The notes under the pieces: generated by a model
Database searches by the model: none
Told to the model about the DNA's origin: nothing
Seen by the model: only the letters and a program-made list of their open reading frames with translations
Program-made: the position numbers and the translations under genes
In this document: piece after piece, positions 25,440 to 35,815 of the stretch
How positions within the stretch are numbered: the stretch's first letter is position 1
How the letters are laid out: every line of letters begins with the position of its first letter
Assembly: GCA_030062745.1 (NCBI GenBank)
Contig: CP099841.1
Span: forward strand, 29,763,398 to 29,827,397
Length of the DNA: 64,000 bases
Direction: 5' to 3'
Source: Capitulum mitella
Lineage: Eukaryota > Arthropoda > Thecostraca > Pollicipedomorpha > Pollicipedidae

Positions 25440-26225
25440 TCGGCTTTGGTGACAAACAGGAAGCGAAACTATGACACGAACTTCGAAGAAACGAAATCAA
25501 ACATGGCCTGGGCTGAAGGTATTTGGTCGGCATGGCGTCAAGAAGGACTTTCTTACGCCGCGCCCCTTTTTACTGTCCGTTCTATTTTGTCACGGGTGTT
25601 TTTTCCACGGGCTTTTTAAAGAAGCGTCACTCGCACGAAAACCCAAATTCGTGGTGGCAAACGTTGTCAAAGTTGCATCTGTTCTTATGCTGACCGGCAA
25701 ACCCATTCGTAAAGTAATAAATGGACTCCCCTGGAATCTTTGACTTCTGTTCAGGGACGAGATGATAAATGCATGAACTGTGCTGTCTGCATGCTTTGGT
25801 AAGTCCGAGATACAGCAAAAGCTCTGGTGGTAGATTTCACCTTTGCGGGACCAATACGCCACAGCAGGATAAACAGCTTATTGGTCTGCGTCGCAGAGAT
25901 AGCCCTGGACTTCGGCCTGTGTGATAAAAATAAAATTTTCCGAGGAATCAGCCACAGCCACAGCCTTCCCAGGGGCCACAGCGTTTCCCAGATTACTGGA
26001 ACTGCGACCGTGATGACTTGGCACAAAATGGTGCTTGGTCATGTTCACTGCCCTCTTGCTAATGTTGCAGGGAAAGTCTAGTCGCGGCTGAATCACGTTC
26101 ACCAAGTTACACCGATCGGTATTCACCCAGTGTTTGTACCGAACATGGAAATTATCGTCAGCATTATCCTCCAAAATAATTTGTAAAAACGACAGAACCC
26201 CCTCTTCCCCGGGCATAGTTAGCAT
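25440..26225 (-). pseudogene. frameshifted copy of a repetitive metazoan gene family (DGA..QxKN / CHH / SHGK type)
   Basis: Minus-strand pieces in three phases line up in the order of a protein family I know as highly repeated in arthropod, cnidarian and mollusc genomes. In order they are: WVNTDRCNLVNV; SENFIFITQAEVQGY; YWSRKGEIYHQSFCCISDLP; KHADSTVHAF; TNGFAGQHKNRCNFDNVCHH; and, near 25610-25555, GKNTRDKIERTVKRGAA. In the family these correspond to the ENY..QD..QG, ISD..KHD...VH, DGA..Q.KN..N...CHH and SHGK..D....TVKR blocks. At least two frameshifts and a stop separate them, so it cannot encode the full protein. Family members usually behave like multicopy, transposon-like genes, and their function is not known to me. 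The assignment rests on motif memory, not a search. Confidence 0.6.
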
Positions 26226-27160
26226 TTGACGTCACGCATTCCTCATCACAGCCACAAACATCATAACCAATGAAGTATTTAGGTGTCAGATCTCTGACTC
26301 CTATAGACTCAATCATGAGCTTCACATGATGATGGTTTACCTTTACTGCTGGTTCTTGCTTGTCCGGAAAGTTGAGGACGCATTAATTGAACACTTTATA
26401 CTTGCTGTTCGTGAACGACCACTCCGCTCCACGTTATGTGCACATATGCTAGACCTAACCTTGTCATTGCAATGACTTTACAGATGCAAAAAATACTTAA
26501 AAAATATTTATAGGGAGGTCCAAAATTTCGTACTTTGACATCTCAAACACAGTATACTAACGTTTGTTTTCACACCAAAAGTTAAGTCAAGTCAAGTCAA
26601 AAGTTAAGGCCACGAGGTCACGACATTTTTTCAAAATCAAAAACCAAAAAAGAGGTCGAAATATTCAAATCATGATTTTTGGAATTATTTATATTTGTGT
26701 ATTCACATCGGTTTTATAGAACATACAGGTTGCCAAAACTATCCCTATGTCGTCGACTTTGGAAAAGTGTAGGACTGTCTCTCAAAAACCATCAGTCCGG
26801 TCGAGCTAGAAATCTCAGAAATGAACTCAGAGTACCTGATATCACTACGGAATTTGTACCAAAATCTGAGACATGGGGCCGATCTGTGCTGGAATGCTCC
26901 TACTAACGTATCGGCCACATGCAATTCGTCGAAATGGCGAGATCAAAAATAACGCACCGTTTCGTAAAACGCATTGAACCGCAGAACCTGTTCTTGCTTG
27001 TTTTCCCATTTTCATAGACCCGCTTCTGCCTCTTGGCAACCTTTCAGAACAAAAACCCTCCGCATCTCCCTGCATTTAGCAGTCGCGTCAACATCCGTCT
27101 TTGCACATTCAAAAACGAGATGCCGGACCCGTGAATAACCTCTGGCTTTAAGGACAATGG
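26226..27160. other. intergenic, short AGTCA repeat
   Basis: A run of AAGTCAAGTCAAGTCAAAAG (pentamer AGTCA) lies at about 26583-26602, followed by AGGTCACGAC. Nothing else is recognised. The 75-76 codon frames on both strands have no domain. Confidence 0.35.
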
Positions 27161-27560
27161 TTCCGGCGGTACCTACAGGCGCGATGAATCAATGCCGCGC
27201 GCACCCCAGCCCCCGCGCCAGCACGCCGCTCGTGCGCCGCCACTGATCCGTGACTCAGACGGAGGCGGGTAGGCGGCCGAGCCTCGGATGCCACGGCCGA
27301 CGCCGGCGGCGCGGAGTCCGTGGTCAGCTGATACGCAGTCAGCTGGTTAGGGCCCGGCGCGGCGCGTTGCACGTCGCAGGTCAACGGTCTGAAGGCGGTC
27401 TCGGCGCCCGCGCCGGTGCAGGCGCTGCCGGCCGGACCGTCCGGCCGGGGAATCGCAGAGGTGGATACCAAACGGTGGAAAACTCGCTCCTTGTGGCCGA
27501 ATCAGTGTCGCGGTCGCGCGGGCTGCCCAGAGTGGATGCTGAAGGAGCACCGGGTATGAC
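27160..27560. other. GC-rich, CpG-rich island
   Basis: GC-rich block with abundant GCGCC, CCGGCC and CGGCG words between AT-leaning flanks. Up to 107-codon frames occur on both strands, all without domains. It is probably a CpG island. No exon could be supported. Confidence 0.4.
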
Positions 27561-27884
27561 GGCATGACTGAGTGTGGACGTGCTGCTGATGAGTCGGAGA
27601 AAAATCCGGAACCGCACGGAATGGCATACGACAAGGCACTTTCGAATACCAGTTCGAATGCCACCTAATTGTGCTACATCTTATAAAGCAGCTTGGCTAC
27701 GCATGTCATTAACATCATGTTTTTGTGAAAGGCCACCATAATAGAGAAAACACATCAAGCAGCATAGGCACCGTATTATTATATCGAACTTTCAATGACA
27801 TGGAGCTGGCAAGAAACAGTTAAATTTATTCCAGCATGCGTCATCAGAATCACAGTTCTTTTAAATGGACTGTAGGTTTCAACG

Positions 27885-28154
27885 TTGTTTAACAGGTTGA
27901 GAAGTAGACAAAAAATTCGGGCAACTGTTGGGAAAATGACCCTCTGCTTCAATTCTCTCTCATCCTGCCAAGCTAAAGAAAAAATAGAAAGTTACCTGTG
28001 TGCTGCTATGAACAGGTTGTGGGATTATGACTCCACTGGGGCACTTGCAAAAGCTGCTTTATTTATGGACATGGTGCATTTGGATGGGGTGCTTCGTTCT
28101 TTCATGACGAGGGATCGTCGATGTAAGAGTGCGAAGTGCAATCTGTGCTGGTGA
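27885..28154 (+). CDS. hypothetical open frame, possible terminal exon
   Basis: This 89-codon frame has ordinary codon and amino-acid composition (contains AKEKIESYLCAAMNRLW and TGALAKAALFMDMVHLDG). A pyrimidine-rich TTGTTTAACAG ending near 27894 could be a splice acceptor just inside its start. The stop codon at 28152-28154 is followed within about 15 bases by AAATAAATAAAG, which contains the AATAAA polyadenylation signal. Together these fit the last exon of a plus-strand gene with a very short 3' UTR. However, no upstream exon was found and I recognise no domain. It may be a chance frame. Confidence 0.25.
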   Translation: MFNRLRSRQKIRATVGKMTLCFNSLSSCQAKEKIESYLCAAMNRLWDYDSTGALAKAALFMDMVHLDGVLRSFMTRDRRCKSAKCNLCW

Positions 28155-28699
28155 CAAACAAAGCAAATAAATAAAGCTCCAAGTTAGGTAGGTGCCAGAG
28201 TCTGTTTGCTTTCTCCTCCTGTTCATTGCATCTTGCACAATACAAACTTAAACAACACGCGCCAGCAGACGGGTTCTTCAGATGCAACTGCTGGGTTGTA
28301 TATTAGAGTTACATTTGCCAAGATGGCACACAGTTGCCCATTACGAAAGTTTTCTTGTTTCGTGTTACAGGTGCTCTTTCTACTTGCGCTGATTGTCATA
28401 TTCAGAAAAGCAGTGAAAAGTGGAACTTAACTAGTCAAAGGTCTATACATTGCTGGTATGCATTCAGTGAGTATCTTCCACGTTTTACTAATTGGGTTCT
28501 GTTTTGCCTGGACGGTCTCACTCTAACGTTTACGCTGTGCGCAAATGATGAAAATATTTCTGCGACTTAACTGGCAGTGGGAAGCTTTTGCACAGATCTG
28601 AAATCACCACTGCAAACGCTCCCCCAACCACACAAAATCACTCACCCATCGATGTAGGCAATCTACAGAATATGCAATACATTAGTCAAGCACACTTCG
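28155..28699. other. intergenic, nothing recognised
   Basis: Short frames only. Sequence is AT-leaning and shows no repeats. Confidence 0.3.
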
Positions 28700-29065
28700 T
28701 TCCTCTGTAGCGTGCTCGAGCGCAGCTGCTTACCTGGGAACGAAGCAGCTGATGTCCTGACCGGACGGGCTACAGCACCTACACAGCCAAAGCAACGACA
28801 GGGTGGCTGCAGTGAGACACTCTCACACTATCGCGTTCACTCCATCGAAAAGGCATTCGCCGCCTGGGACACTTTCAACCAAAACGCGCGCCGGAAAGAA
28901 GTGCTCCCATCTCGCCACAGCATCGGGCGCACTAGGCTCACTCACAGCTACATCTAACACAGGCGCCGGCGGCCCTTTGAGAATTACACGCACAGGCGGA
29001 GGTGGGGGTGGAGACATATTTTGCCTTATCTCCTCTCTCCTGATCACTCCTGATCCATTCAACTG
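28700..29065 (+). mobile_element. non-LTR retrotransposon fragment, RNase H C-terminus
   Basis: The plus-strand frame at 28712-28957 contains LPGNEAADVLTGRATAP, matching the 'G-x-x-GNE-x-AD' block of the RNase H domain found in RNase H-bearing non-LTR retrotransposons. It later has GRTRLTHSYI, equivalent to the 'R-x-x-LTH' block that precedes the C-terminal zinc-knuckle segment. After a stop, another phase continues with a short region where that knuckle would be. The reverse transcriptase that should precede it is absent, so this is a dead fragment. It is a different element type from the LINE at 3000-4085, which lacks this domain. Confidence 0.65.
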
Positions 29066-29309
29066 ATTGCGACGGAATTTTGTGGAGAAGTTTTATGAAC
29101 AGTGATCTTACAAGCTTAAGAAACAGCATGACCTTGGTCACATGAGTCGGGATCCAATTGGTTCAAACTACTATAATATACGCTGCGTAAATATGCATAC
29201 AAGGAATATGAACATACATAATATGCACATTTATTATGAGAAACGCACTTTCTTTCTCTAAATCTACGGAAATCGCAATCACATTTTGTGGAAACTCAGC
29301 AGACATGAT

Positions 29310-29665
29310 GTATAGACCGCAAAGTAAGGTTTATCAAGGTCAGGTCCACCGAGGTCAGCCTATGTCAGTATTTAAAAATCCAGCATTTTGTCAAAATGGA
29401 CCATAACACAGTCTAACGGGTTGTTAGTAGGTAGGATGCACATTCGACGCTGCAATTCAAGTGACGTACGTAAGTCATATGAGGTCATGTGAGGCCAACC
29501 GAGGTCAACAAAACACACTATCATAAATCTAACTAAGGTCATTTGGGCAGATGTTGAGAAAAATAGTGCTGAGAATAATACCTTCTACAAAGTTTTGTTG
29601 AGATCGTGTGAATAAATTTGCAGCAAAAAATGCTTTCAGCTTGGGTTGACCTCGAGTGAACTAAG
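29310..29665. repeat. AGGTCA-rich diverged repeat region
   Basis: AAGGTCAGGTCCACCGAGGTCAG begins this block near 29336, split by two bases from further GAGGTCA words at about 29480-29515 and ACCTCGAG near 29648. The texture matches 541-1140 and 18601-19470. No coding potential. Confidence 0.4.
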
Positions 29666-31530
29666 CTAGTCCAGCGGGACATTTGATTGTAGGATTATCG
29701 TGCAGCCTAACTTCTCACAATGCTTTGTGGCTAGCTGGCTGGCAGTAATTTCTCTATATGCAGCATCTTAGTGCCCGCCGTACGGCCCGATATGGGTGCC
29801 GCCGTCCGTTCGGTCACCAAGTTCGAGCTGTAAAAACCACACACTTTTCTGACTTTTCTTCTAAAAAATGTAGCTGACGTCATGGCAAAGCGGCTACCGA
29901 TTATTGCGAGCAAATCGGAGGGGCAGGCCTGTAGGCAATATTCCCTCCCCATACGAGAACGCTGGAATGTCCAGGCGTTATCGATACGGGAATAGGGTTA
30001 ACTCAGCATGTATTGCATAATCTCATTTCTCTACACACAGTGACCGCCGGTCAATCGTGAATTGTCAAATCAATCATCAATTCGTGAATCAAGAAGGCCC
30101 TATTGCAGCAATAGTGCCCATCTGTTTTGTTGATACAGGCAGCGGCCCCCTTCTGCGGCCATGACGCTGGCGGATACACCTGCTATTCTTTCAAAGAAAT
30201 GGAACCGGGGAGGGGGGGGGTCTTTCCCAAATGGCGTTCTTGGGCTATGGGCCTTTCCAGCTGCCAGCCGCTGCGGGGAGGACGTTGACCCTAACTGGCT
30301 CAACTCACTTCCCATACGTGACGTTAATATGTGCTCTATTCTGTTTGCCGTGTGTTTGTTTTTTTTTAAGAAACTCAATAAATGATGCCCCGAAAACGTC
30401 TAAAGTGCTCGACATTGCGGAGCTGCCTCTCGGGCCTACTCCTTCGAAAGCAGAGCAGACGTCCATGATGCAGCTTAGCGTAACATTTGCTTCGACGCCA
30501 AAGACCTTAACGTAGTTTTCTGTCCAGGTAATGACACTTGGCCAGCCTAATGAAAAACATACTGCGACTTGGGATGCATTCCAACACCGGAACAATGAGC
30601 TCTGCAGAGTGAATCTCGATAATGAGCAATTGAGATGAGCGTGCAGAAAACCTGTCAAAACTTAATCCCATTGTTTTTAATGATGATTTGTTGCCACGTT
30701 TACATCCAGACTTTGTCGGAAACAAATAGCCTTGAATTTGTGGACATATAATGACTGAAAACTTTGTCCGGTAACAGAACTGTTGCCGGGCCTTTAAACG
30801 AAGCGTGGCTAACCAGGTGGCTTTCACCAGGTTCGCCGGCACCATATGAGGTGACAGAGGCAGTGCAGGTCCGCTTTCCATATTGACGAAAGCATGCCTA
30901 TTGATTGCGTTACGTTATTAAACTCAGGAATCGCTCACGTTGCCATTATTCCTTGCGTGTGGCCGTCACTGATTGTGACCAAACTCGTCTGTCTTCTGTT
31001 GTTCCCGGACTAAAAGGGTCAGAACGGGAGGTCACGTTTTTGGCGCCGTCATTATTGTCTTAGTGATAGTCGGGTCAAACTTACATTTTGTCTGGTTGGA
31101 GAGGTGGTTGGTGATGAAGCTTTGGGAGAGATATGTCATATTAATTGCAGTTTTGCATACAAATTGTTTTATATACTAGCGATGCCCAAAACCAAGCAAA
31201 CTTTCATGCCTTTATTCATTACCATTTAGTCAGGAGCGACGACAAAATGGTCTCCCTGCGAAAAAAACTACGCCAGCAGCGTGATTATCGCACGAAGTCG
31301 GTGTGCAGTGTGGCCGGATTCCGGACGACACTGGCCTTGAAGAGACGATCGAACGGCACAGGTTGTCGCGGAGTGAAAGCCATCCGCTGCTTGCGACTCG
31401 ATAAGGCTGACACGGTTAAATACATCTCGTACTTATTTCCCGTTTACTTCTAACAACTCTCTAAAATATTCCACTCCTCTGCCGGAAATTTACGTCGTAC
31501 GCCACCGGCGTCTTGCATGCATGACGGGAT
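29666..31530. other. intergenic, nothing recognised
   Basis: A short G-rich run (30208-30219) and T-run (30358-30367) are present. Minus-strand frames at 30305-30881 reach 124 codons without recognisable domains. No repeat array or RNA gene was seen. Confidence 0.3.
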
Positions 31531-31539
31531 GCCTCAGGG

Positions 31540-32035
31540 GTTGGTTGCATCGCGGCATTCCACGAACTAAACCTGCGGCGCCCGCCAAGTCTGGCGTCTC
31601 GGGATCGGGCCCGAGACGGTGGCGCCGCAGACGAACCGGGCACCTGGCATCAGAACGGGCCACCGCAGAGTCCTCGGCCCGTCCTCGCTCTGCGCCCTGG
31701 CCTTGCGGCTGTTCGCAGCGGTGGCTGTCCCGCCCGCCGGCTCGTGGCCGCCAGGTGAGCTAGCCGCCAAGAATAGTTCCGTCGAATTGGCGGCGGCGGC
31801 GGCGGCGCGGCGGCGGCGAGCGCCGGTGGGACCAGACGTGGTTCGTCCGGCCGTGACTGCGCTGCTGGCCGTGCCTCGCTGACGGCGCGAGCCGCTGACC
31901 GCTGACCCCGCTGAGCCGGAGAGGAGCCGTGCCCAGGTCAGTAGCCCGGCCGACGGCCGCCGCCGCCGCCGCAGCTGGGGTCGCCGTGCGGAGCGGGAGA
32001 CGCGTGTGTGACCGGACCGCTGCCCTGGACACGTG
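31540..32035. other. GC-rich island with a (GGC)n-like run
   Basis: A CpG-dense block that includes a GGC/GCG trinucleotide run at about 31789-31818 and a CCG run at 31958-31972. The 205-codon minus-strand frame across it (31567-32184) is arginine and alanine-rich low-complexity sequence produced by composition, not a domain. It could be a first exon or promoter island, but this is unproven. Confidence 0.4.
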
Positions 32036-32238
32036 GGGACACCGGCGAGGTGTCGGTGGTCTATGACGGACTTAATTTGTTTGTGACGAGCTGTCACCCA
32101 GGAGTGGGGGCAAGTTACCTGCTGACTGTTACCCTCCTCCTGCACAGTTCGTCCAAGTCTGTGATATCCATCGTTTACCAACACGAATTGTAAAGAAAAC
32201 GATATTGTGAAACGTCCCGCATTGTCACGAAATGTTCG

Positions 32239-32402
32239 CTTAAAAAGTCATCATGTGACGGAAGAGAGACTACTGGTCAGTTCATGGGCTTCAAAAGGAC
32301 TGTTTTTGTCATTAAAAGGACCGTCAAAGTTATCATGTGTTGAAAGAGAGACTACTGCTAGACTACTGGTCAGTTCATGAACTTCAAAAGGACCGTCTTT
32401 GA
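32239..32402 (+). repeat. direct repeat, two copies about 91-95 bp apart
   Basis: The block TCATCATGTGACGGAAGAGA continues with a shared GACTACTGGTCAGTTCATG and CTTCAAAAGGAC in copy one (about 32248-32310). The same order recurs in copy two (about 32330-32395), with a small internal duplication of GACTACTG. It is a young local duplication with no coding role visible. Confidence 0.7.
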
Positions 32403-32426
32403 AAATGGTAAAGTCGTAATGTTAGA

Positions 32427-32933
32427 TTATCTTGGCTTTAACCTTGCTGCTATTGCACTATGACACGCATCGATTTTTTTAAGAACTTTCGGCCAAGACA
32501 TCCAGACACTAGCAAAGCCAATCCAGCAAAAGTGTAACATGCGAGTGAGAGCAGCATTCTTGGCGAACGCATTGCTTCTCCCGAGCGGGGGTAATAAAAA
32601 TGACGGCAGGTGACCTCGAGGCCAAGGCGTGGTCGGCCAAGACTTCGACACATCAGCTGCATGACGAAACTCGGCTGAAATAAGCCACTTTCGGGGCCAG
32701 ATCTGAAGGTGGATCAGGTACAGACACGCCACTGTGAACAGGATCAAACTGGAAACATCCGAGCCTGAAGGACTTTGGCCTCCGCGCCAGTAAATCTCCC
32801 AGACATGCTTGTTGGCAGGAGAATGTGGCAGGACGACCTGAAACCCGGAGACGCTAGCAAAGAGAATCTGTCGTAACAGATCCAATGGCACAAGCTTCTG
32901 CCAAGGGGTTTCGTCAACGTGCTCAATCGGCAT
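32427..32933 (-). CDS. hypothetical 168-codon open frame
   Basis: This is the longest minus-strand frame in the window outside GC-rich islands and minisatellites. It starts at 32933 and ends at 32427. Codon use is mixed and plausible. The translation has hydrophobic stretches around residues 60-75 and 128-140 and several tryptophans. I recognise no domain, and no splice-linked neighbours or polyadenylation signal support it. It may be a chance frame or a decayed element. Confidence 0.2.
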   Translation of the reverse strand: MPIEHVDETPWQKLVPLDLLRQILFASVSGFQVVLPHSPANKHVWEIYWRGGQSPSGSDVSSLILFTVACLYLIHLQIWPRKWLISAEFRHAADVSKSWPTTPWPRGHLPSFLLPPLGRSNAFAKNAALTRMLHFCWIGFASVWMSWPKVLKKIDACHSAIAARLKPR

Positions 32934-32940
32934 TGTTTAA

Positions 32941-33880
32941 TGACACTGTCCACTGACGAGGAGGCCATTTTAACCTCACCTTCCTTTAATGCTCGAAACC
33001 GCCCACACAATATTTTGGACAGTCGCTATGGGACGTGACCGCCACGACCTGAAGCCAGTTTGCAACTCCTCAAAGTGCCGGGTCGGCAGTGTTGATGGGT
33101 TACGTTCTCATCGTAAAGGCGAACTCTGCGCCCTGCTCGGTCTGTGCTGGGCACTGCGAGTCAGCTCAGCTGCCCTGTGACCGACCCAGAGCGAGCAAGC
33201 GCCAGGTATGGGCGCAGTGTACTCCTACAAGGCACGGAAAGCAAATTAGGCGCGAGCGGGTGCAGAACTGGCCATGGTGGAACGCCTACAGCCGGTACGG
33301 AGAATATCCCGCCTGCTATGCTGGGAGGTTTTCCTGAGCAAATGCGATTTACAGCCGAAGGTAAACCGGGCCGACTTTCAGAGCCAGCTCAGCCCGAGTC
33401 TGCTGAATGTTCAGATATTCTGGAGAGAGACGCACCGTGTGACTGCTTTGGCCCCGTTTAAAGAAACGGTGTGCGAAGTAAAGAAACGAAAGCGCAAGGA
33501 AACGTCGTTAGGCTTGGGATGCCAACTTCGACTGAGGGTGTACATGATTCTGAATGGTGCGCTCCATGTAGGCGTCTGTCGCAAATTGAACTTCAGAAGA
33601 GGCTGACAGAGAACATGATACCACTCATGGCGTAATATCAGTGTGAACATAACCGGTTAATGATAGAGGAGAAAATTGTGTTTGTTGTTTGTTAATTAAT
33701 CAATCCTCAAAAACAGGACATTACTTTCTTGAGCATAGTATGTTTACTGCACTAAAAGGGGAAGCGCAGAAGCAAACTTGCAGCCCAGAAATGTTATTGG
33801 CGAGATATCGCTGATGGCCATATTCCTCGGACTATTATTCTCCTCAGATGTGCTGCTGCGTGAAATGCGTTTCGGCCGGG
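32941..33880. other. intergenic, nothing recognised
   Basis: Short frames on both strands only. No repeat or RNA was recognised. Confidence 0.3.
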
Positions 33881-34060
33881 GTAGTCTCCAGCTGTCGTCA
33901 GGCCGCATGGTCGACTGCTCCTGAGAAGGACCTTTTCGGCGATGGATAGCCCGATTCCCGCCGATCTTCCAATCAGCGGCACGTATGGCGACTAAACATC
34001 GCCGAACAGATCCTTCTCAGGAGCAGCCGAGCATGCCACAGGACGACGGCTGGAAACTAC
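33881..34060. mobile_element. foldback element with 63-bp inverted arms
   Basis: The left arm (33881-33943) and right arm (33998-34060) are reverse complements over 63 bp with scattered mismatches. Shared words include CCTTCTCAGGAGCAG. They are separated by a 54-bp loop, giving a 180-bp hairpin typical of foldback or MITE-type elements. No transposase is present. Terminal duplications were not found. Confidence 0.7.
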
Positions 34061-34091
34061 ACCTGTACATCATAGTACATCTGACGATATG

Positions 34092-34199
34092 GTGATTCCG
34101 CCGATCTTCCAATTATCGGCACTTATTGCGACTAAACATGCCGAACAGATCCTTTCAGGAGCAGCCGAGCATGCCACAGGACGACGGCCTGGAAACTAC
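34092..34199 (+). repeat. direct duplicate of the foldback loop and right arm
   Basis: The segment starting CCGCCGATCTTCCAAT and ending GGAAACTACC repeats the loop plus right arm of the adjacent foldback element (from about 33952) at 140-bp spacing. It carries a few indels, such as loss of one C in the GATCCTTCTCAGG word. No matching left arm accompanies it, so it is a partial tandem duplication. Confidence 0.75.
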
Positions 34200-35520
34200 C
34201 TGTCATCCAAGTAAATGCCAACGTAAACTTACGACATACTACGCATTTGATGCATGCTTACAGTTTTAGCTTTGCAGTTTAAGAATCAGCTCACTTGATT
34301 CCTTTTTAAGGTCGCCCCAATTCTTTCGCAACATATTCGACTTTTAGCCTGGTCTTGAAAACCTGCATCATCCATAAGCGAATGAACGAAATGGGTTCCT
34401 CCCGACGATGAAAAAATGGGGTCAATGAACATTTAACTTACCGAACGCCAACGGTGTCAGAGCAATGACTTCCAATGACTTCCTGGGTGGCATTATTGCA
34501 GCGTACTGGCTGCAGGCCGCGGAGACTGCGATTAAAAGTGGAAATCTTGATCCAGTTTTGAGTTCCTTGCAATTGCTGTGCAGTAACGCCAGTTGGCACA
34601 CAGCATGCGACATGAGCTTAACCACGTTCCATATGTTTGTGTCTGCAAGACGAAACCTCGGAGCACCCATCCATCCAGCCATGATGAGTAATGGGTCAAC
34701 ACATCACCGCCCTGCCTTCCCACGACGTGGTGTCTCCCAGCCACAGACGGCAAGAAGACACGTTTGGGACCAGCTGCCTACATCTAGGCATGCGACTGAG
34801 GCTGGAACAAGCCATGGGTCGTGACGAGGTGACTGGTCCCTGCCCTAGAGACCGCACAGCCGGGACATTGGCTGTCATAGCTACCGCCGTGCCGTCTCCG
34901 CAAACAGGCTGTGCGCATTGGCCTCCTGATGACCGTCATGGGAGGTGCAGCATCGGGCCGATTCAACTTTGCATTGTGATTCCGCTGTGGCGTCTTTTCA
35001 GGAGGCGTCGAAGTGGACGGCAGCCCAGAATGCAGGTGTCTGACTAAGCCATTTCCCGTAACAGGGCATGCGGTCGCATGCTAGTAGACTGGTTTCATCA
35101 TGCTGTCCTTGAAGAGCGGGTGCCAACAGTCCTTGAACGGGCGGGAGGTATTTCGCAAAATCTAGGATACCGAGCCCATCCTCTTCTGACCGCCCAGGTA
35201 CATCGAGACCTAAGCTGCCGTGAGGTCCACGCCACTGTATCGCAGTCGACGGGGGCCGGTCTGGTGTCGAGCTGCGGCCAGGTTTTGCCGGCCGTGCTCA
35301 GGCTGGCAGGATCAGCCGGCTCGGGCTGTCTTAGCAAGTTCCGGCGCCGCGCCGAGTCGGCCCGCTGACGCAGAGTCCGGCCCAGATCGCAGGCACGCGC
35401 CGCCCTCGCACCGACCGTTCACGAACGCCGCGCGAGCGCCATCGCCACACCGGCGGCATGATGGCGCCATCCAGGCCCAGCACCGATGTTGCCTCCGGCC
35501 CGGTGCTGACGTCACCCGGG
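34200..35520. other. intergenic, becoming GC-rich
   Basis: The first half is ordinary sequence. From about 35080 it becomes GC and CpG-rich. Frames up to 119 codons occur on both strands without domains. No gene is supported. Confidence 0.3.
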
Positions 35521-35815
35521 CCCGGTAGTGCTGCTATCCCAGCCCGGTACTGACGTCGCTCGAGTCCGATAGAGATGTTGTCCCGTCCCGGCACTGACGT
35601 CCGGCACTGACGTCCGGTACTGACGTCCGGTACTGACGTCGCTCGAGTCCGATAGAGATGTTGTCCCGGCCCGGTACTGACGTCCGGTACTGACGTCCGG
35701 CACTGACGTCCGGTACTGACGTCCGGTACTGACGTCGCTCGAGTCCGATAGAGATGTTGTCCCGGCCCGGCATTGACGTCCGGCACTGACGTCCGGTACT
35801 GACGTCCGGTACTGA
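35521..35815. repeat. 13-bp minisatellite with a longer interrupter unit
   Basis: The basic unit is GTACTGACGTCCG (13 bp), with C/T variants at the third base. A second motif, GTCGCTCGAGTCCGATAGAG continuing to TTGTCCCGG, interrupts it at 35555, 35638 and 35734. The spacings of 83 and 96 bp differ by exactly one 13-bp unit. Each unit carries TGACGTC. The minus strand stays open in all three phases here, giving arginine, serine and valine-rich repeat translations that are not taken as genes. Confidence 0.9.

Noticed and set aside
29990..30000. AGGGTTAA as the right end of another piggyBac-like element
   Set aside because: No matching TTAACCCT-type left end with a similar inverted terminus was found upstream.
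31567..32184. 205-codon minus-strand frame
   Set aside because: It lies across a GC-rich island with trinucleotide runs and has no domain or hydrophobic pattern expected of a real protein.
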